A stretch of 64,000 nucleotides of DNA from Ianthella basta (lineage: Eukaryota; Porifera; Demospongiae; Verongiida; Ianthellidae). The first letter of the stretch is position 1. Every line of letters starts with the position of its first letter. Location: NCBI GenBank assembly GCA_964019415.1, contig OZ025869.1, positions 13,619,955-13,683,954 on the forward strand. Direction: 5' to 3'. The position numbers were made by a program, and so were the translations under genes. Under the pieces are notes generated by a model. It was not told the origin of the DNA. It did no database searches and was given only the letters and a program-made list of their open reading frames with translations. Positions 46,856 through 59,002 of the stretch are shown one piece after another.

Positions 46856-48334
46856 GGCTAATGATTCATGCACACTTGATTACTGCAATGTCATAGATAC
46901 AGGTCGATTAACTGTCAAATCAGTGTGTAGTGAAAGCTAATGCTTGCAATTGGTACAGAAAATGAAGACATTACAGAATAATGATAGTGTAATTAGACTA
47001 ATTGATGACCAATGAATAGGCATATAAAAACCAGATAAAACTGTCAGTCCATATTCAGAGTGTATAAGAAGGTCTTTGCAGGAATGTCATGTGCATCATA
47101 ATTATGAGAAAATAGCTATCCCCTTTAGATCTCCTTGATGCAGGTTGCCATATGGAACTGCAGTTGCTTGTGTGAAGTACATTGAGAAAGGACTATAAAC
47201 CAACGTTGTGCTTCAGAGGAGACAGAGCATATCAGAGATTTAATTAATGTTATTTACGCTGTGTGATTTAGGAAAATCAGACTCAACTGACCGTAATCCC
47301 TGTCAGGATGTTGGCCAACCTGCAGCTGCGCACAACTACTCCACTCGCTTGCGCGACTGCCATTCACTCTGTAACTATATATACCCACATTTCTATCCTG
47401 CTCCACACACACACTCTTAACATCATACACTCCACTCATACACACGTAAAATATTAATGCACTAGATCAGGCCACTCACTTGCACCAATCCTAACTGCTA
47501 TAGCAGCACACACACATATACCTTTCAAATACCACTCCACCCACACCAATCGCAACTTGATGTACAATTATTATAGCACTCTTGTCCAACTCAGTGGGCA
47601 CTCAGAGTTCATCTCTATGGCCAGTACCCCGGGCGTCCATCTCGGGCTGTGTGAGGTTGTGTGTTGGCAACAAGTAGGTGTCCTGGAGGCTGATGGAGAC
47701 AGTGATCATAGGTGTACAGAATATCTTCTCGTACCCAGCATACACCACAACTTACACACATTCAATCAACTGTGAAGTGGGAGGTGCATGCACTGCATGA
47801 AGACAGACTGACCAGGTACATGCATGTAAATGTATAGATGCACACACTGGACCATTTGTGCAGTGACATGACTAGTGGTGTACATGGATACAGCTGTGGT
47901 GGTTTACTAGCATAGGCTTAGTGCCGGATTAATGTATCTGTCACTGCCTGTATGTACCTTTTCCTAGTTGTCATGGAAATACCATGGCAACCATTAATAT
48001 CAACCTTGCTCCAGTGCCCCTTGACCACTACTTGGTAGCTGCTCCCAATCACTTCTGAAGTGCATCAACAAAAACTAATTGCCATCCCATGTTAACAAAC
48101 TCTGATGGCCCATGCATTCAATTCCCTTTACAGGCAGATGGACTCTGTAATATCATATCTCTTGTCCGAATAGTGTGCTTTTGTCACCAACTACACAACT
48201 CTTGGATTCCCTACTGCCACCTCCTTTGTCAGAAGGCTTTCCCTTGTTACCTGTTAACCCAATAGTGCACGTGGAATCTCCAGGATCAGCTGTATACGTC
48301 TGAGCCAGTCAGTCGGTGGTATTTGTGCTCAGTG
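46856..48334. other. Intergenic region and upstream region of gene C
   Basis: Bases 47770-48334 resemble the sequence upstream of gene B (shared gtgaagtgggaggtgca, gacagactgaccaggtacat and the ttctgaagtgcatc block). A cttcagaggaga phrase near 47210 also occurs at 23846 and 26610. This is the duplicated promoter side of the receptor. No TATA box or other gene is evident. Confidence 0.45.
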
Positions 48335-48437
48335 ATGCCAGCTCTCCAAGCCTGGCCTGCAGGAGGAGGTCTACTCTTCCTCCTCCTCCTCCTCCTTCTC
48401 TTCCTTCTCTTCCACTCCTCTGGTGCAGATACACTTG
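48335..48437 (+). other. Gene C signal peptide exon
   Basis: ATG at 48335 opens MPALQAWPAGGG, then a leucine and phenylalanine run and HSSGADTL with donor gtgagc in phase 1. It matches the gene B exon at 28926. An upstream in-frame TTG gives a longer open frame but the ATG is conserved in B. Confidence 0.82.
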
Positions 48438-49783
48438 GTGAGCGCCCCGTAAATGTGACAGTTGAGGTTATTAATTATGCTAATTACGTCTTACATTTGG
48501 CTAATACCTAGATTAGCCATTTAGTAAACAACTCTCAGCTGTCTCCATACCAAGCCATGGGAAAAGTGTCGTGTTTTCGGAGGGGACACAGATTGCACAA
48601 GACTATGAGAATTACAGTGAGCTTATCCTCTTGTGTATTAAATGAGGTGCAGAACAGGCCCATAGGCAGCTCCAAGACTGGGTGGGTGGGGTTCTTCTGC
48701 TCTCAAAGTGGAACTCATCATATAGATTAACATTTGGCACAATTCTAGTGTCCGTAAGAAGAATGTCCAGCTTGTACTCTCTAGCTGCAGCTAAGCTTGT
48801 CTTTTTAAGCTTAACAGGGTTTTGAGTGGCACTGTCCACTGTAAGACTACTGTATAGTAGTACAACTCAGATTCTGTAATGTTATAGAAGTAGCTTCTCA
48901 GGTGATCGTACCTCCTAGGCAAGTGGGGGGTCTTTTGAACCCCCCAAACCACTTGCGTACGAGCCTGCAACAGAAGTTGGGGTAGCCAGCGCTTCCGCTC
49001 CTGAGGACTTGTTCTCATTCACTGAATCAGATCATCAATTGGCTTGTTTTACATTATTATATGATACTTGAATTTAGTAGTATAAATTATGATAGCATCG
49101 AATAACATGACAATATACTGCCTCAGCAACTTAGCTACTATCGTGACAGAGAAATGAACTATCAATCAGCTCTAATTGCCAAGCTGGACTGCTCATGTGT
49201 GTGTTGTTTGGTGTACATATATGTCAACTGTACCTCATGGGGTACAGTTTTATGGGCTTAAGTAAGACTAGAATACTAGGAGGAACTTGTCAAAGTACAT
49301 ACACATGCACGCACACACACACACTTCTTCTTCTTCTTCTGTACACCTTGTCCTCGCGGACGTACGGCAGGTCCAGGCCAAAGGCCTGGAACCTGTTTAC
49401 AGCCAGTCAAAGTCTTCCGTAGGTGAGGTGGCAAGCCTCACGCCAGACTTTACCCTGGACTTGAGGGCTGCTGGGTGCCTAGCCGTTGATGACCGTAGAT
49501 GGCCTCCCGTTCCTCAGCCGACTCAGGCCCAGGGGGTGCGGTGGAAGATGGTTGACGGCCGAAGACCACGGTACGTGGTTCGCTGGACTTACGACGGTCG
49601 ATCTCTGCTTGCAACGCGAGTGGCGCTTTTTGCTGACGAGAAGCCATGACGCGCACACGTCCACTCCATTAGGCGTCATGGATACCGTGCAGCAGAAGCT
49701 GATGAGCCAACTCCGTGCGAAAGAGCGAGATTCTCAGGCCCCTCCGCGACCGCGTGGTCTCCGAGCCGCCATTTTCGATGACG

Positions 49784-49879
<96 letters not shown>

Positions 49880-52800
49880 GCACACACGCACACACACCAG
49901 TGCTGTTCTTCACAACAGATCCAGATGTGTGTGTGAGGGGGGAGGGTATCTGTGCTCATGCACAATTATGTGAACTATATTTGATTATCTGTTTGTGTTA
50001 GAGTACCTCCTCCTCCCCACCCCTCCATTAGATGATATTGCAAGCGTTGCAGCAACAGTAACTTTCAGCATCTTCGTCATTGCTGGGCTCATAGTCGTAC
50101 TACTAGTGGTATGGCTATGTCGCAAGTGGAGAAAAATGACCACTTCCCCTGTGGGTGGAACTCAGTACAGAAGTAGGTCTTATATCACTACTCACCATCT
50201 GCACACAGTCCACACCGCATGCTGCTTATGCAGTGTCCCTGGTGAACTCTTACATATGGTTTCAAGGCAAGGCATCCATTTTGTCATTTTTATGGCCACA
50301 CTAGACCTGCACACTACATGCACCCATCCTCAGTCCAGTAGTACATTTGTTGTTTCTGCTTCTACTGTCTGAGATGTTTGCCTATTCTCAGTAGATAAAT
50401 GGCATAATTATGGTATAATACATGTCCTGAAAAGACAGATATAGTTGTGAATATGAAATGGGCTTCTGTAGAGCAACTGAACATAGCACAGAACAAAGTT
50501 TTTACTAGACATTTCAGCTGAGAAGACATTCATCAACAGGAAAACCTTCGCCGAAGCATTCAGTGACAACCTTGTTCTGATGCTACACCCAGCCACTCGA
50601 CAAAAGCCTGCTTCATGTTCATCAAAGTACGTAGCAATGAGTCTCTATGACAGGTATGGTTGTCTCTGTCAGCACTTTACTATGTACAGTAGTAATAACC
50701 TGGGATGATACTAACTGGTCTATTGTACTGCTGAGTGTATACTCCTTGTGTGTTATTCCTCTTGCTATAGCAGATAGCGCAGCTCCGGTTGTTGCTGTCA
50801 ATGACGAAACACATCAGAGATCTAGAGCCAAAACACCTGTTAGTTGTTCCTCTCTGCATTCACTTTATTTGTTGTAATTAATATATATGTTGTCTTCTTG
50901 TATGTGGGGACATTAGGTGAACACTCACCTACAGCTATCTACATCGTCCACACTGCATGGTGCCGTATCTAATATATACTTTGTGCACTATACAACAGGA
51001 GATGGCTATACAATCATACTGACTAACACCAGAAATTGGCACTATGTTGGATATACTGACAATTGATTACTGTATTTAGCCAAAGCTCATGCAGATGCGC
51101 AAGTCCACTAGTTTTGTCAAGATTATCTGAGAATGTTTATTCCAATCTAATAAAGAGGATGTGCTAGAGTTCTTCTGTATTTGTTACCAATTACCTCTAT
51201 TAATTTTTGTAACTCTTGAGTTATCCACGCCTTCCCTGGCCTCCTCCGTGCAGGCACAGGTGAAGCACTTGGCAGCCGTGGATATCACAGAGTGGAAGAT
51301 GAGCTATGATGACATGGAGCTTAAGGATCAAGTGGGCAGTGGGCAGTTTGGGGTGGTTGTGCTTGCTCAGCTGAACAGAGAGGCCACCTCACCCACTGTC
51401 ACTCAGTACATACAGAAACAGGAGACTCCTGAGGGCTTCCCTCCTTCCCTGCTGGTGGCAGTGAAACGCTACGACAGTGAGTGTGGGCTAAAGGCAGCTA
51501 TAGTGCTGATGTTTCACATGCCATTTAATGGTATAATATCAGCAGGAATATAGAGTTGTAATCAGCTGTAGCTGTCCCTGTGAGAATGCCAATAAAAATT
51601 TTGCATCATAATATTAATCTTGTATCTATATATGAAACATAAGATGCACTTTTCCTTAGATTACCTTTTTCTACTTCCTAATTCTGTTTCTAGTCACAGT
51701 TACATGCTATGAGCTCTATTTCCACCCTACCTCCCAGCTGAGAGGATGCATCTGGAGTTGGAGTACTTTTACAACGAGATTGCCATCATGATCAAAGCAT
51801 CCACAGAAGGCCACCGCAATGTCATCACCTTGGTGGGTTGCATCCCTGAGCTGCCCTATCCTGCTATCATCATGGAGTATGCTCCACTGGGCAACCTTCA
51901 TAACCTTCTTCTGATGTACAAGAATCAGGTGAAGGTCTAGCGTGCTAAGACACTAGGCTGTGTCCCATTGCAGGTCACTAGCTCTGTTCACTCCCTTGGT
52001 CATGCAGCATCTCCCTGCCATGGTCTCTGGCACTGTGATCATGGCCCCTGTCAGTGATGTTGCTCCAGAGTTCCAGAGCTACTACAACACACTGACCATG
52101 GAGCCTCAGGATGTCCTCCTCTTTGCATGCCAGATTGTCTCTGGAATGGTGAGCACAGAGACCACCTCAAAGTGCATGTTTGATACATTGTGTCACAGGT
52201 CTCTTCCACCTCTCCAGGAGTTCTTGGCCAGCCTGAACATCATCCACAGAGACCTTGCCTGCAGGAACATCTTGATTGCCCACGACAAAGTGCTGAAGCT
52301 AGCTGACTTTGGCCTCTCTCGTGAGGTGGAGGATATGTATGTCTCTAAGACAGCTTGCAACCTCCCTGTGCGATGGATGGCTCCAGAGGCAGTGGTGTCG
52401 AAAACCTACACTGAGCAGTCAGATGTGTAAGTCAGGTGCACTCTGCCCTTTTTATTATAATGCACATTCTTGCCAACAAAACAACTGCCTGGTACTTTGG
52501 ATGTGTTCAGGAGTGGCAGGTGTGGATTGTGTACTTAGAGACGACCTTCTTCTCTGCCTTCTTCTTTTAGGTGGTCTTTTGGAGTTGTTCTGTGGGAAAT
52601 CTGCACTCTTGGTTAGTGTGGTAGAATCCAAAGAAACTACGTACATGATCATCAACCTGTAGAGTACAACTTCATGTACACGTACGGTATATAGGAGTAA
52701 CTTTGTCTACTACATGTACTGCTCTTCTCCCAACAGGCCGGCTGCCCTACCACAATTTGGGCAATTTGGATGCCATGAAGACCATTTGTGATGGTACCAA

Positions 52801-55800
52801 ACTGGCCAAACCAGATGGCTGCAGCCCTGAGCTGTGAGACTTCAAGCTACACATGGCTATCCAAACACTCCAGTGCTGTCCATGCACCTCTCCTTTGTTC
52901 ACAGGTACAATGTCATGTTAACCAAGTGCTGGGACATGGACACAGTCACTAGGGCAACCTTCTCTCAGCTGAAGAGTACCTTGGAAAATCTCTTGCTCAC
53001 AAATGAGGAGAACCCACCAGTGGACCTGGACTATGAGCTGCAGCAGCAGGCCAGAGGTGAGCAGCAGGACATGGATGGACCTGCATGTAGTGGTTGTCGG
53101 TCATTGGAATAGACATACTCGTTTGTGCATGTGCACTTAAGCTTACCATGTACCACGACAAGATTACATCTTACAGCATGGCACTGTTTACTTCTTTCTC
53201 CTCCCTTTACACTTCTGTTTACACGGTGCTGCAGAGATGTGTCGTTCTGACCTACCCACTTGGGGCAGTACTCTGCACTCCCCAGATGCAGCTTGCAGAG
53301 GCAGCGACTCTACAGTACCAGCAACCCTCACCTGCTGGTCTGATCCAGATCCACAGACCACAGATGAAGTGTCCCAAGGTAAACTAGCTACCATCAAGTC
53401 CCAACCTGCCTGAAACTGAACCTCATCTTTTTTACATATCTCAAATATCACCTCTCCTTCTGATGCCACATATAGAGTTCTGCATGCATATATGCTCTAC
53501 TCTGTACCTTCATTTGCAGAGACCACCTCTGGTGCAGCCACCATACAGGACCCCCAGTTTGGTCTCTCTGCTGCCTTAGGCGGCAATGAGGGGATTGCAC
53601 CGTACAGTTGCATAACTTTGGCCGAGGTGCACCCACAGGCTCTGCCCACCTCAGAGGACCCACACACTCTTTCAGTTCCCCACCTGGCTCCACCCAACCT
53701 AGTGGTGGATCTACCTAGTGAGCGTCCTGAGACACCTCCACTGCTACCCCCACCTCGTGGCAGAGGGCTAGCCAGAGGGGACACATGGGAGATGCGTTAC
53801 GCTAATTTGTGTCTTGGACAAGGCCTGGGGTGGGGCAACTCTGGGATAGTGGTGAAGGCTGAACTGGCCACTGATGTAGACAACCAAGAGTTTATTAGCC
53901 GATTGGCCAGATTGGAGAAGAGTGAAGGAGATGACAGTGACCAATGGACGGTGGCAGTAAAACGCATAAGAGGTGAGTTCATATATTGCTAGACTGCTTC
54001 ACTAGTGCACATTATGTGGTTGCCATTATATTGGACTAAAGGTATTCTTTGTGGCTGTAATGTATGGAGCGAGACCTTCCACTGCATGCATTGTAACATT
54101 TACTTTATCCACTCACTGTCCTCCTACAAACTCTCATCTTTCCCTCCCAGTATCACCATCAATGAAGGAGATGCAAACCTTCTACAATGAGGTTGAAATA
54201 CTAAAGAAGTTATCAATGCTTTGCAACCCCCATGTCATCACAATGGTTGGCTACATTGCTCGAGAGAACCCACCAGCAATTGTCATGGAGTTTGCTCCAC
54301 TTGGCAGCCTCCGTGACTTCCTTGTGAAGGTTAAGAATGAGGTGAGGTTATCTGTGTCATTAACACAGACTATAGATGTGCCATGTGTGAGATCTGGCCA
54401 TGGGCGGGAACATGGCAGCTTCCTATTCAGAGCATGCATGTTTATCCCATGGCCAATATTATACAGTGCAGCCTTTTGACCATTAATCATTTTCACTGTA
54501 TTTTGTGTTCTGGCCTGAACAATTTAAGCTAAAATGTTGCTTCTTTGTTCAACTAGCTGTCCACTATGGTCCTCCTATATGTGCAGCGTGTTGCAGTGCT
54601 TCACCCTCGTGGTGTGGTGATGCCCCCTCCTATTCAAGTCCCAAAAGAACTGAGGAGCTACTACGCCAGCCTCACACTAGAGCCTAGTGACATCCTCTCA
54701 TTTGCCTACCAGATTGTCTCTGGAATGGTGAGCAGACTGTGCCATTGTTGTTTATGAAAGTTCATCAGACACTGCTCCATGCACTCCTTAGGAGTTTTTG
54801 TCTGGAATGAACATTGTACATCGGGACCTGGCCAGCAGGAACATCCTTATGAAAGTTGGCAAGTGCCTGAAGCTGGCTGACTTTGGCCTCTCTCGGGAAG
54901 TGGAGGAACTCTACATCTCCCAATGCTGGGCAGTTGACCTGCCCTACCGCTGGATGGCTCCAGAGGCACTGACCAACTAACTGTATTCAGAGAAGTCTGA
55001 CGTGTGAGTCATGCAGGATACACAGTATGCACGGTATGTGTGGCGTTGTTTGCAGAAAGTATATCCATTATAATGACCTTATGTCTCTATCCCACAGATG
55101 GTCGTATGGAGTTGTTCTTTGGGAGATGTGTTCCTTGGGTCAGTGCTTGGGGACATACTATCACTGGGTATCCAATATATAGCTAGACTAACAGAGCAGG
55201 TGGTGCATGCATAACTCATTTGCAGTATCAACTGATTCACAGATTAAGCACTGCTCCTGTATCAGGTATGAGAGGCATTAACCTCATTCTCTTCAACAGG
55301 TCGTCTACCCTACTACCATGTGCGTGGTGACAGGGTCCAAGAGACTGTTTCCTGTGGAGGCAAGCTGCCCCAGCCAGCTGGCAGCAACCCTGAGCTGTGA
55401 GTGGCTGGTATAGTTAGCATTATACTGCATGCTCTAGACTTCATTTCATCTCTCCATGCCTGTCTGCCATAGGTACGGTGTGATGATGGACAAGTGCTGG
55501 GACATGGACCCTGACAAGAGAGCAACCTTCACTCAGCTGAAGAAGACCATAGAATTACTTCAGTCTGCATCCCTGGAACAGGAGAGTCCTTTCATGGACC
55601 TGGACTTCATAGTTCAGGAACAATTGCGAGGTGAGCTGTCATGTGAGACACGTACGTATGCTACGTTGCCCTCCACTGGAGCTGGTGTGTGCTTGTTTCT
55701 ATACTCTAATCTAACACTCCACATTACTCTCTATTACACACACACTATCTCTCTCTCTTTTACTCTCATTTGCTGTCTGGCTCTTTCATTTCATCCAGAG

Positions 55801-56682
55801 GACTGCTCCATTGTTCTGTCCCTTGCACCTGAGTCTGTTCACCTGCCTTCTGCTGCTGCTGAAGAGAGCACATCTATTGCTACAGTCAACTCTCCAGCCA
55901 TTGAACAGTGTGAATGTGAGTATAGTTGACATCCTCAGCCGTATTACATAGATGGAAGCAGCTCAGTGCATGCATCAGACAACAGTATTCAGTATATGTG
56001 GCACTGATGCTGTGCAAGCTGCACACATATACAAGTGGTGCTTCTGTTAGTGCATTGCAATAGATGTGTGTTCATTGTATGTTGAAGGCTTTATTTATTC
56101 ATTTTTGCCCGCAGTCACTGCTTCAGTGCCAGTTGACCCCACCTCTAGCAATGACCCCAATCCTACTACTGAAGGGGCCTGCTCTCTACCAGTGGCTAGT
56201 CAGCAGGATGGAAGTGAGCATGTTAACCATACTGTCTGTCTCAATGTGTCTCATGGTGGTACGTATGTTTGAACGAAGAATAGTGAGCTATTTTTTGAGT
56301 TAAGGTTGAGGGCCATGAGGCTTGCTAGTGTAGACTGTTGCAATCCTTCAACGGTCAAAGGGTTATATACATGCCTAATTACTAACATTTCTGAATTTCT
56401 CTTGGTGTTCAACTTCTTATGAGCTCTATTGATCTCCAGACCATTGAGTATTTAAATGTTTTGGTGCATGTGAATTTTAGTGGCCATTATGTGTGACTCA
56501 ATAAAAGTATATTAAATAGTTAGAACACCAATGTTGCGTAATTACTTACAATAACTATCAATCCATCCATCTCAGCTGCTCCTGAGGCCATCCCCCTTGA
56601 TGAAATAAGTGAACCAGTCACTGAGGTCCTCAAACCCTCCAAGACCAATCAGGGAGGAGCCATTTTGGACACACCTCTTTAG
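48335..56682 (+). CDS. Receptor tyrosine kinase C: ectodomain lost, stop codon in kinase 2
   Basis: Exons: 48335-48437 (signal peptide), 50032-50172 (TM), 50771-50838, kinase 1 51254-51476, 51738-51928, 52008-52148, 52218-52426, 52571-52611, 52737-52833, 52905-53056, linker 53235-53378, 53520-53972, kinase 2 54151-54341, 54587-54727, 54792-55003, 55098-55138, 55300-55396, 55473-55630, tail 55799-55915, 56115-56213, 56576-56682. The signal peptide exon ends and the TM exon begins in phase 1, so direct splicing is in frame and gives a receptor with almost no extracellular part. In exon 54792-55003 the codon after ALTN is TAA (54978-54980) where genes A and B have CAA. The product would stop at 827 residues, after WMAPEA of kinase 2, instead of 1041. 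Kinase 1 is complete. All exons after the stop are still intact, so the stop is recent or a polymorphism. Confidence 0.8.
49343..49784 (-). other. GC-rich insert in gene C intron, unclassified
   Basis: A CpG-rich block between a CA/CTT tract and a long CA run. Read on the minus strand it begins GT repeat, tgacgtcatcgaaa, ATGGCGGCTCGG, then a stop after 12 codons. This resembles the insert at 37000-37576 in its start but the rest is different. It sits at the breakpoint of the lost ectodomain. Confidence 0.4.
49785..49897. repeat. (CA)n microsatellite at the gene C deletion scar
   Basis: A CA run of about 110 bases with a few CT and CG interruptions. Confidence 0.95.
51254..53056 (+). other. 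Gene C tyrosine kinase domain 1
   Basis: Glycine loop GSGQFGVV, VAVKRY, YFYNEIAIM, HRDLACRN, LADFGLSREVE, WMAPEA, WSFGVVLWEI and KCWDM are intact over exons of 223, 191, 141, 209, 41, 97 and 152 bases. It should be catalytically competent. Confidence 0.88.
54151..55630 (+). other. Gene C kinase 2 exons, interrupted by a stop
   Basis: These exons with the preceding 53520-53972 code for LGWGNSGIVV, VAVKRI, HRDLASRN, DFG and WMAPEAL, but a TAA at 54978-54980 follows. The WSYGVVLWEM, GRLPYYHV and KCWDM exons remain open downstream. Without the C-lobe helices the domain should not fold or work. Confidence 0.85.
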
Positions 56683-57179
56683 AGAACACACACTAGCCAG
56701 TCCCTCTATATAGTATAGTCTTAAGCAGTCTTCACACTGAACAATCACTAAGGCGTAATAATTCAAACTGCTGGATTTTTCTCCACTAATTAAGTGTAAC
56801 CATTGCATTTCATGTAAGCTTGCTTCATAAACTGATTGCTTTGCATATAATTATTGTAAGTCCATTGTAGTTGGACCAATTTGAATTCGGGTTTAAATTA
56901 AGAAGCTATACTCATTAGCTAGCTATGCAGCTATTGTATAGCTATATAGCTACTTGGGCATGTGTTAATGAGCTATATGCTTAGCTAGCTACATGGCTTC
57001 TGTGTATGTGTGGGTGAGTCCAGACATCTTTAACTTAATAAACCTCCATACACTCCACCACATACGCTGATATACCATGCCGGCCATACCCTTCACTTGC
57101 GCTTTGAACTAGCTTTAATACTATACCCAACAATTAGCCAGTGACCTAGCTAGCTACTTAGCTAAGACTATAGCTAATC
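56683..57179. other. 3' flank of gene C
   Basis: Unlike the flanks of A, B and the broken copy, this sequence diverges within about 20 bases of the stop. A possible polyadenylation signal aataaa lies near 57037. AT-rich with many agctagct phrases; no gene is seen. Confidence 0.4.
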
Positions 57180-57900
57180 ATAGCAAGCTAGGCTAGCTGT
57201 GTCCATGTTTTCCAGAGAGCTATCCCTCTCCATTGGCAGCTACATCTATCAAGCAGAGGACCATTATAAGAAACAGCTCCTAATGGCGCGCACAGGCCGA
57301 GCCGAGGGAAGCATGCACTGACCACAACTGTACGTGTCATGCGGTCTATAGTAAATGGTCTGACATTGGGCACCTGACCGGGCGTGTGACCTTTGTCCCG
57401 ACCTCTGCCCCTAATATTGCACAATCTCACCCGTGACCGACCTTCCCGACCTCTACCCAGCACTAGCTGACCTCTTGCTGGACACGTCCCTTTAGCGTGC
57501 TTGCAGCTGTCGCCAGTACGCCAGACTCCCATTCAACTTGAGCTGTGAGTTGAAACGCGCCTCTGTGTGCTCATTTAAGCTGTCTTCTTTGGCGCTGTGT
57601 GTCTCCTCTGTGTGCTTATAGCTTTTGGTTGAAGTTCAACTGTTGAAGAATCAGTCAGCATTCCTTCAGCTGCTATTGTCCAGTCCTTGCCGCCGCGTGT
57701 TGATCGGTCTCCCATATTTCTGGTCGCTTGGTAGACACTTACTGTTGATAGGGTTCTTGCTATTCAATTTTCAGGACTTCTTTTTCTTGGCGCGAGAGTG
57801 TGTTCACTGTTGCGACGTCATACGGACGTCATTGGGGCTGAAGGATGGTTTTGTTGCTTGCTTGAATGAGCTCTTCTTTTCTGTGTGTCTATTGTACTTG
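57180..57900 (+). promoter_or_regulatory. CpG-rich candidate promoter and 5' untranslated exon of the elongase gene
   Basis: Higher GC and CpG than the neighbours, with two gacgtca motifs near 57813 and 57825. The elongase coding exon at 58583 is preceded by an acceptor (ttcag, then agaaATGG), so an upstream untranslated exon is needed and this is the likely place. The exact start is not determined. Confidence 0.4.
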
Positions 57901-57927
57901 ACGTGTGTATACTGTGTACTTGCGTTC

Positions 57928-57942
57928 GTGCGTGTGTGTGTG

Positions 57943-58012
<70 letters not shown>
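57928..58012. repeat. (GT)n microsatellite upstream of the elongase gene
   Basis: GT run with two CG interruptions at its left end. Confidence 0.95.
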
Positions 58013-58013
<1 letters not shown>

Positions 58014-58582
58014 ACTTATCTAGCTCACTGTACGTGTGTAAACTCATTTTGCACAGCCTCCCACACTCTGGTCACTATTCACTCTAACCTCTTTACGCAT
58101 TTCTCGATGCCTTAGCCTCCCTTGTGCCGTATAGCCCCCCTTGACATGCTTTCAGTGTCCCGCAGTGTTATTTCAATTCAAACTGAAGTGTACAGTGTGT
58201 CAGGCACAAGAGTACGTGCTTTCTCCTTCGTCACTATGTGGGTGTGGTAATTGTGCAATCCTGTAACGTGTTGACAATTGTGCTATGTCACGCCATCCCT
58301 CTCGTCGCAGAGTCAGAACTGATTGTATCCTGCATACACCTTACCATAATCAATGTGTTTGTCTACACCTCCAGTGTGTCGATATCCCCTAACATCCAAA
58401 GATCAAAATTTTATGTATGTATGCTAGTTGGTTGTACATACATGTATACATTGTGTGTCTTCGTACAATGTATGCATGTATGTGTGTATATTTAGTGGGT
58501 TTGGTATGTAATTTTTAGTGTGTAAGTGTGCATGCTATGTGACAGTATAACATTGCATTTCCCTCTTTTCATCTTCAGAGAA

Positions 58583-58934
58583 ATGGACTTTATAACTCGT
58601 CTAGAGAGCAAGTTTGACTATGAGCGTGTCTCCAGCTACATGCTGCAGTACTGGTCTGCATCCGTGTTCATCTCGATTGCATACGTCGTCATCATCTTCT
58701 CCATTCAGAGGTGGATGAGAGATAGAAAGCCTTACTCGCTGCAGAGGTGGTTGTTTGCGTGGAGCACCGCCCTCACTTGTATCAGCCTGGTTGGACTATA
58801 CCGAACAGGTGGGTAGACGTGCAAGTTGGGAAGAGGGAGGGGTTGTGTAGCAGGCAGGGCATTTGTCCTACAGAAGTTTATTTTAATGAAGTTTACTCAC
58901 TCGCACACATGAACACACACAACCTACACACACA

Positions 58935-59002
<68 letters not shown>

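Larger units (their letters stand above)
48438..50031 (+). other. Gene C first intron with deletion scar where SRCR and FN3 exons were
   Basis: No SRCR or FN3 exon is present. Bases 49195-49290 match the intron before SRCR 7 in genes A and B. A GC-rich insert (49343-49784) and a CA run follow. Then 49898-49930 matches scraps of the second FN3 exon (ccagtgctg, then cacaacagatccag). The donor after that scrap is changed from gt to at, so it is probably not used. Confidence 0.7.

Noticed and set aside
49486-50001. Long open frame with Thr-His repeats
   Set aside because: It is read through a GC-rich insert and a CA microsatellite and does not match any domain; it overlaps the gene C deletion scar.
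57818-58115. Cys-Val repeat open frames
   Set aside because: Artefacts of the GT microsatellite.
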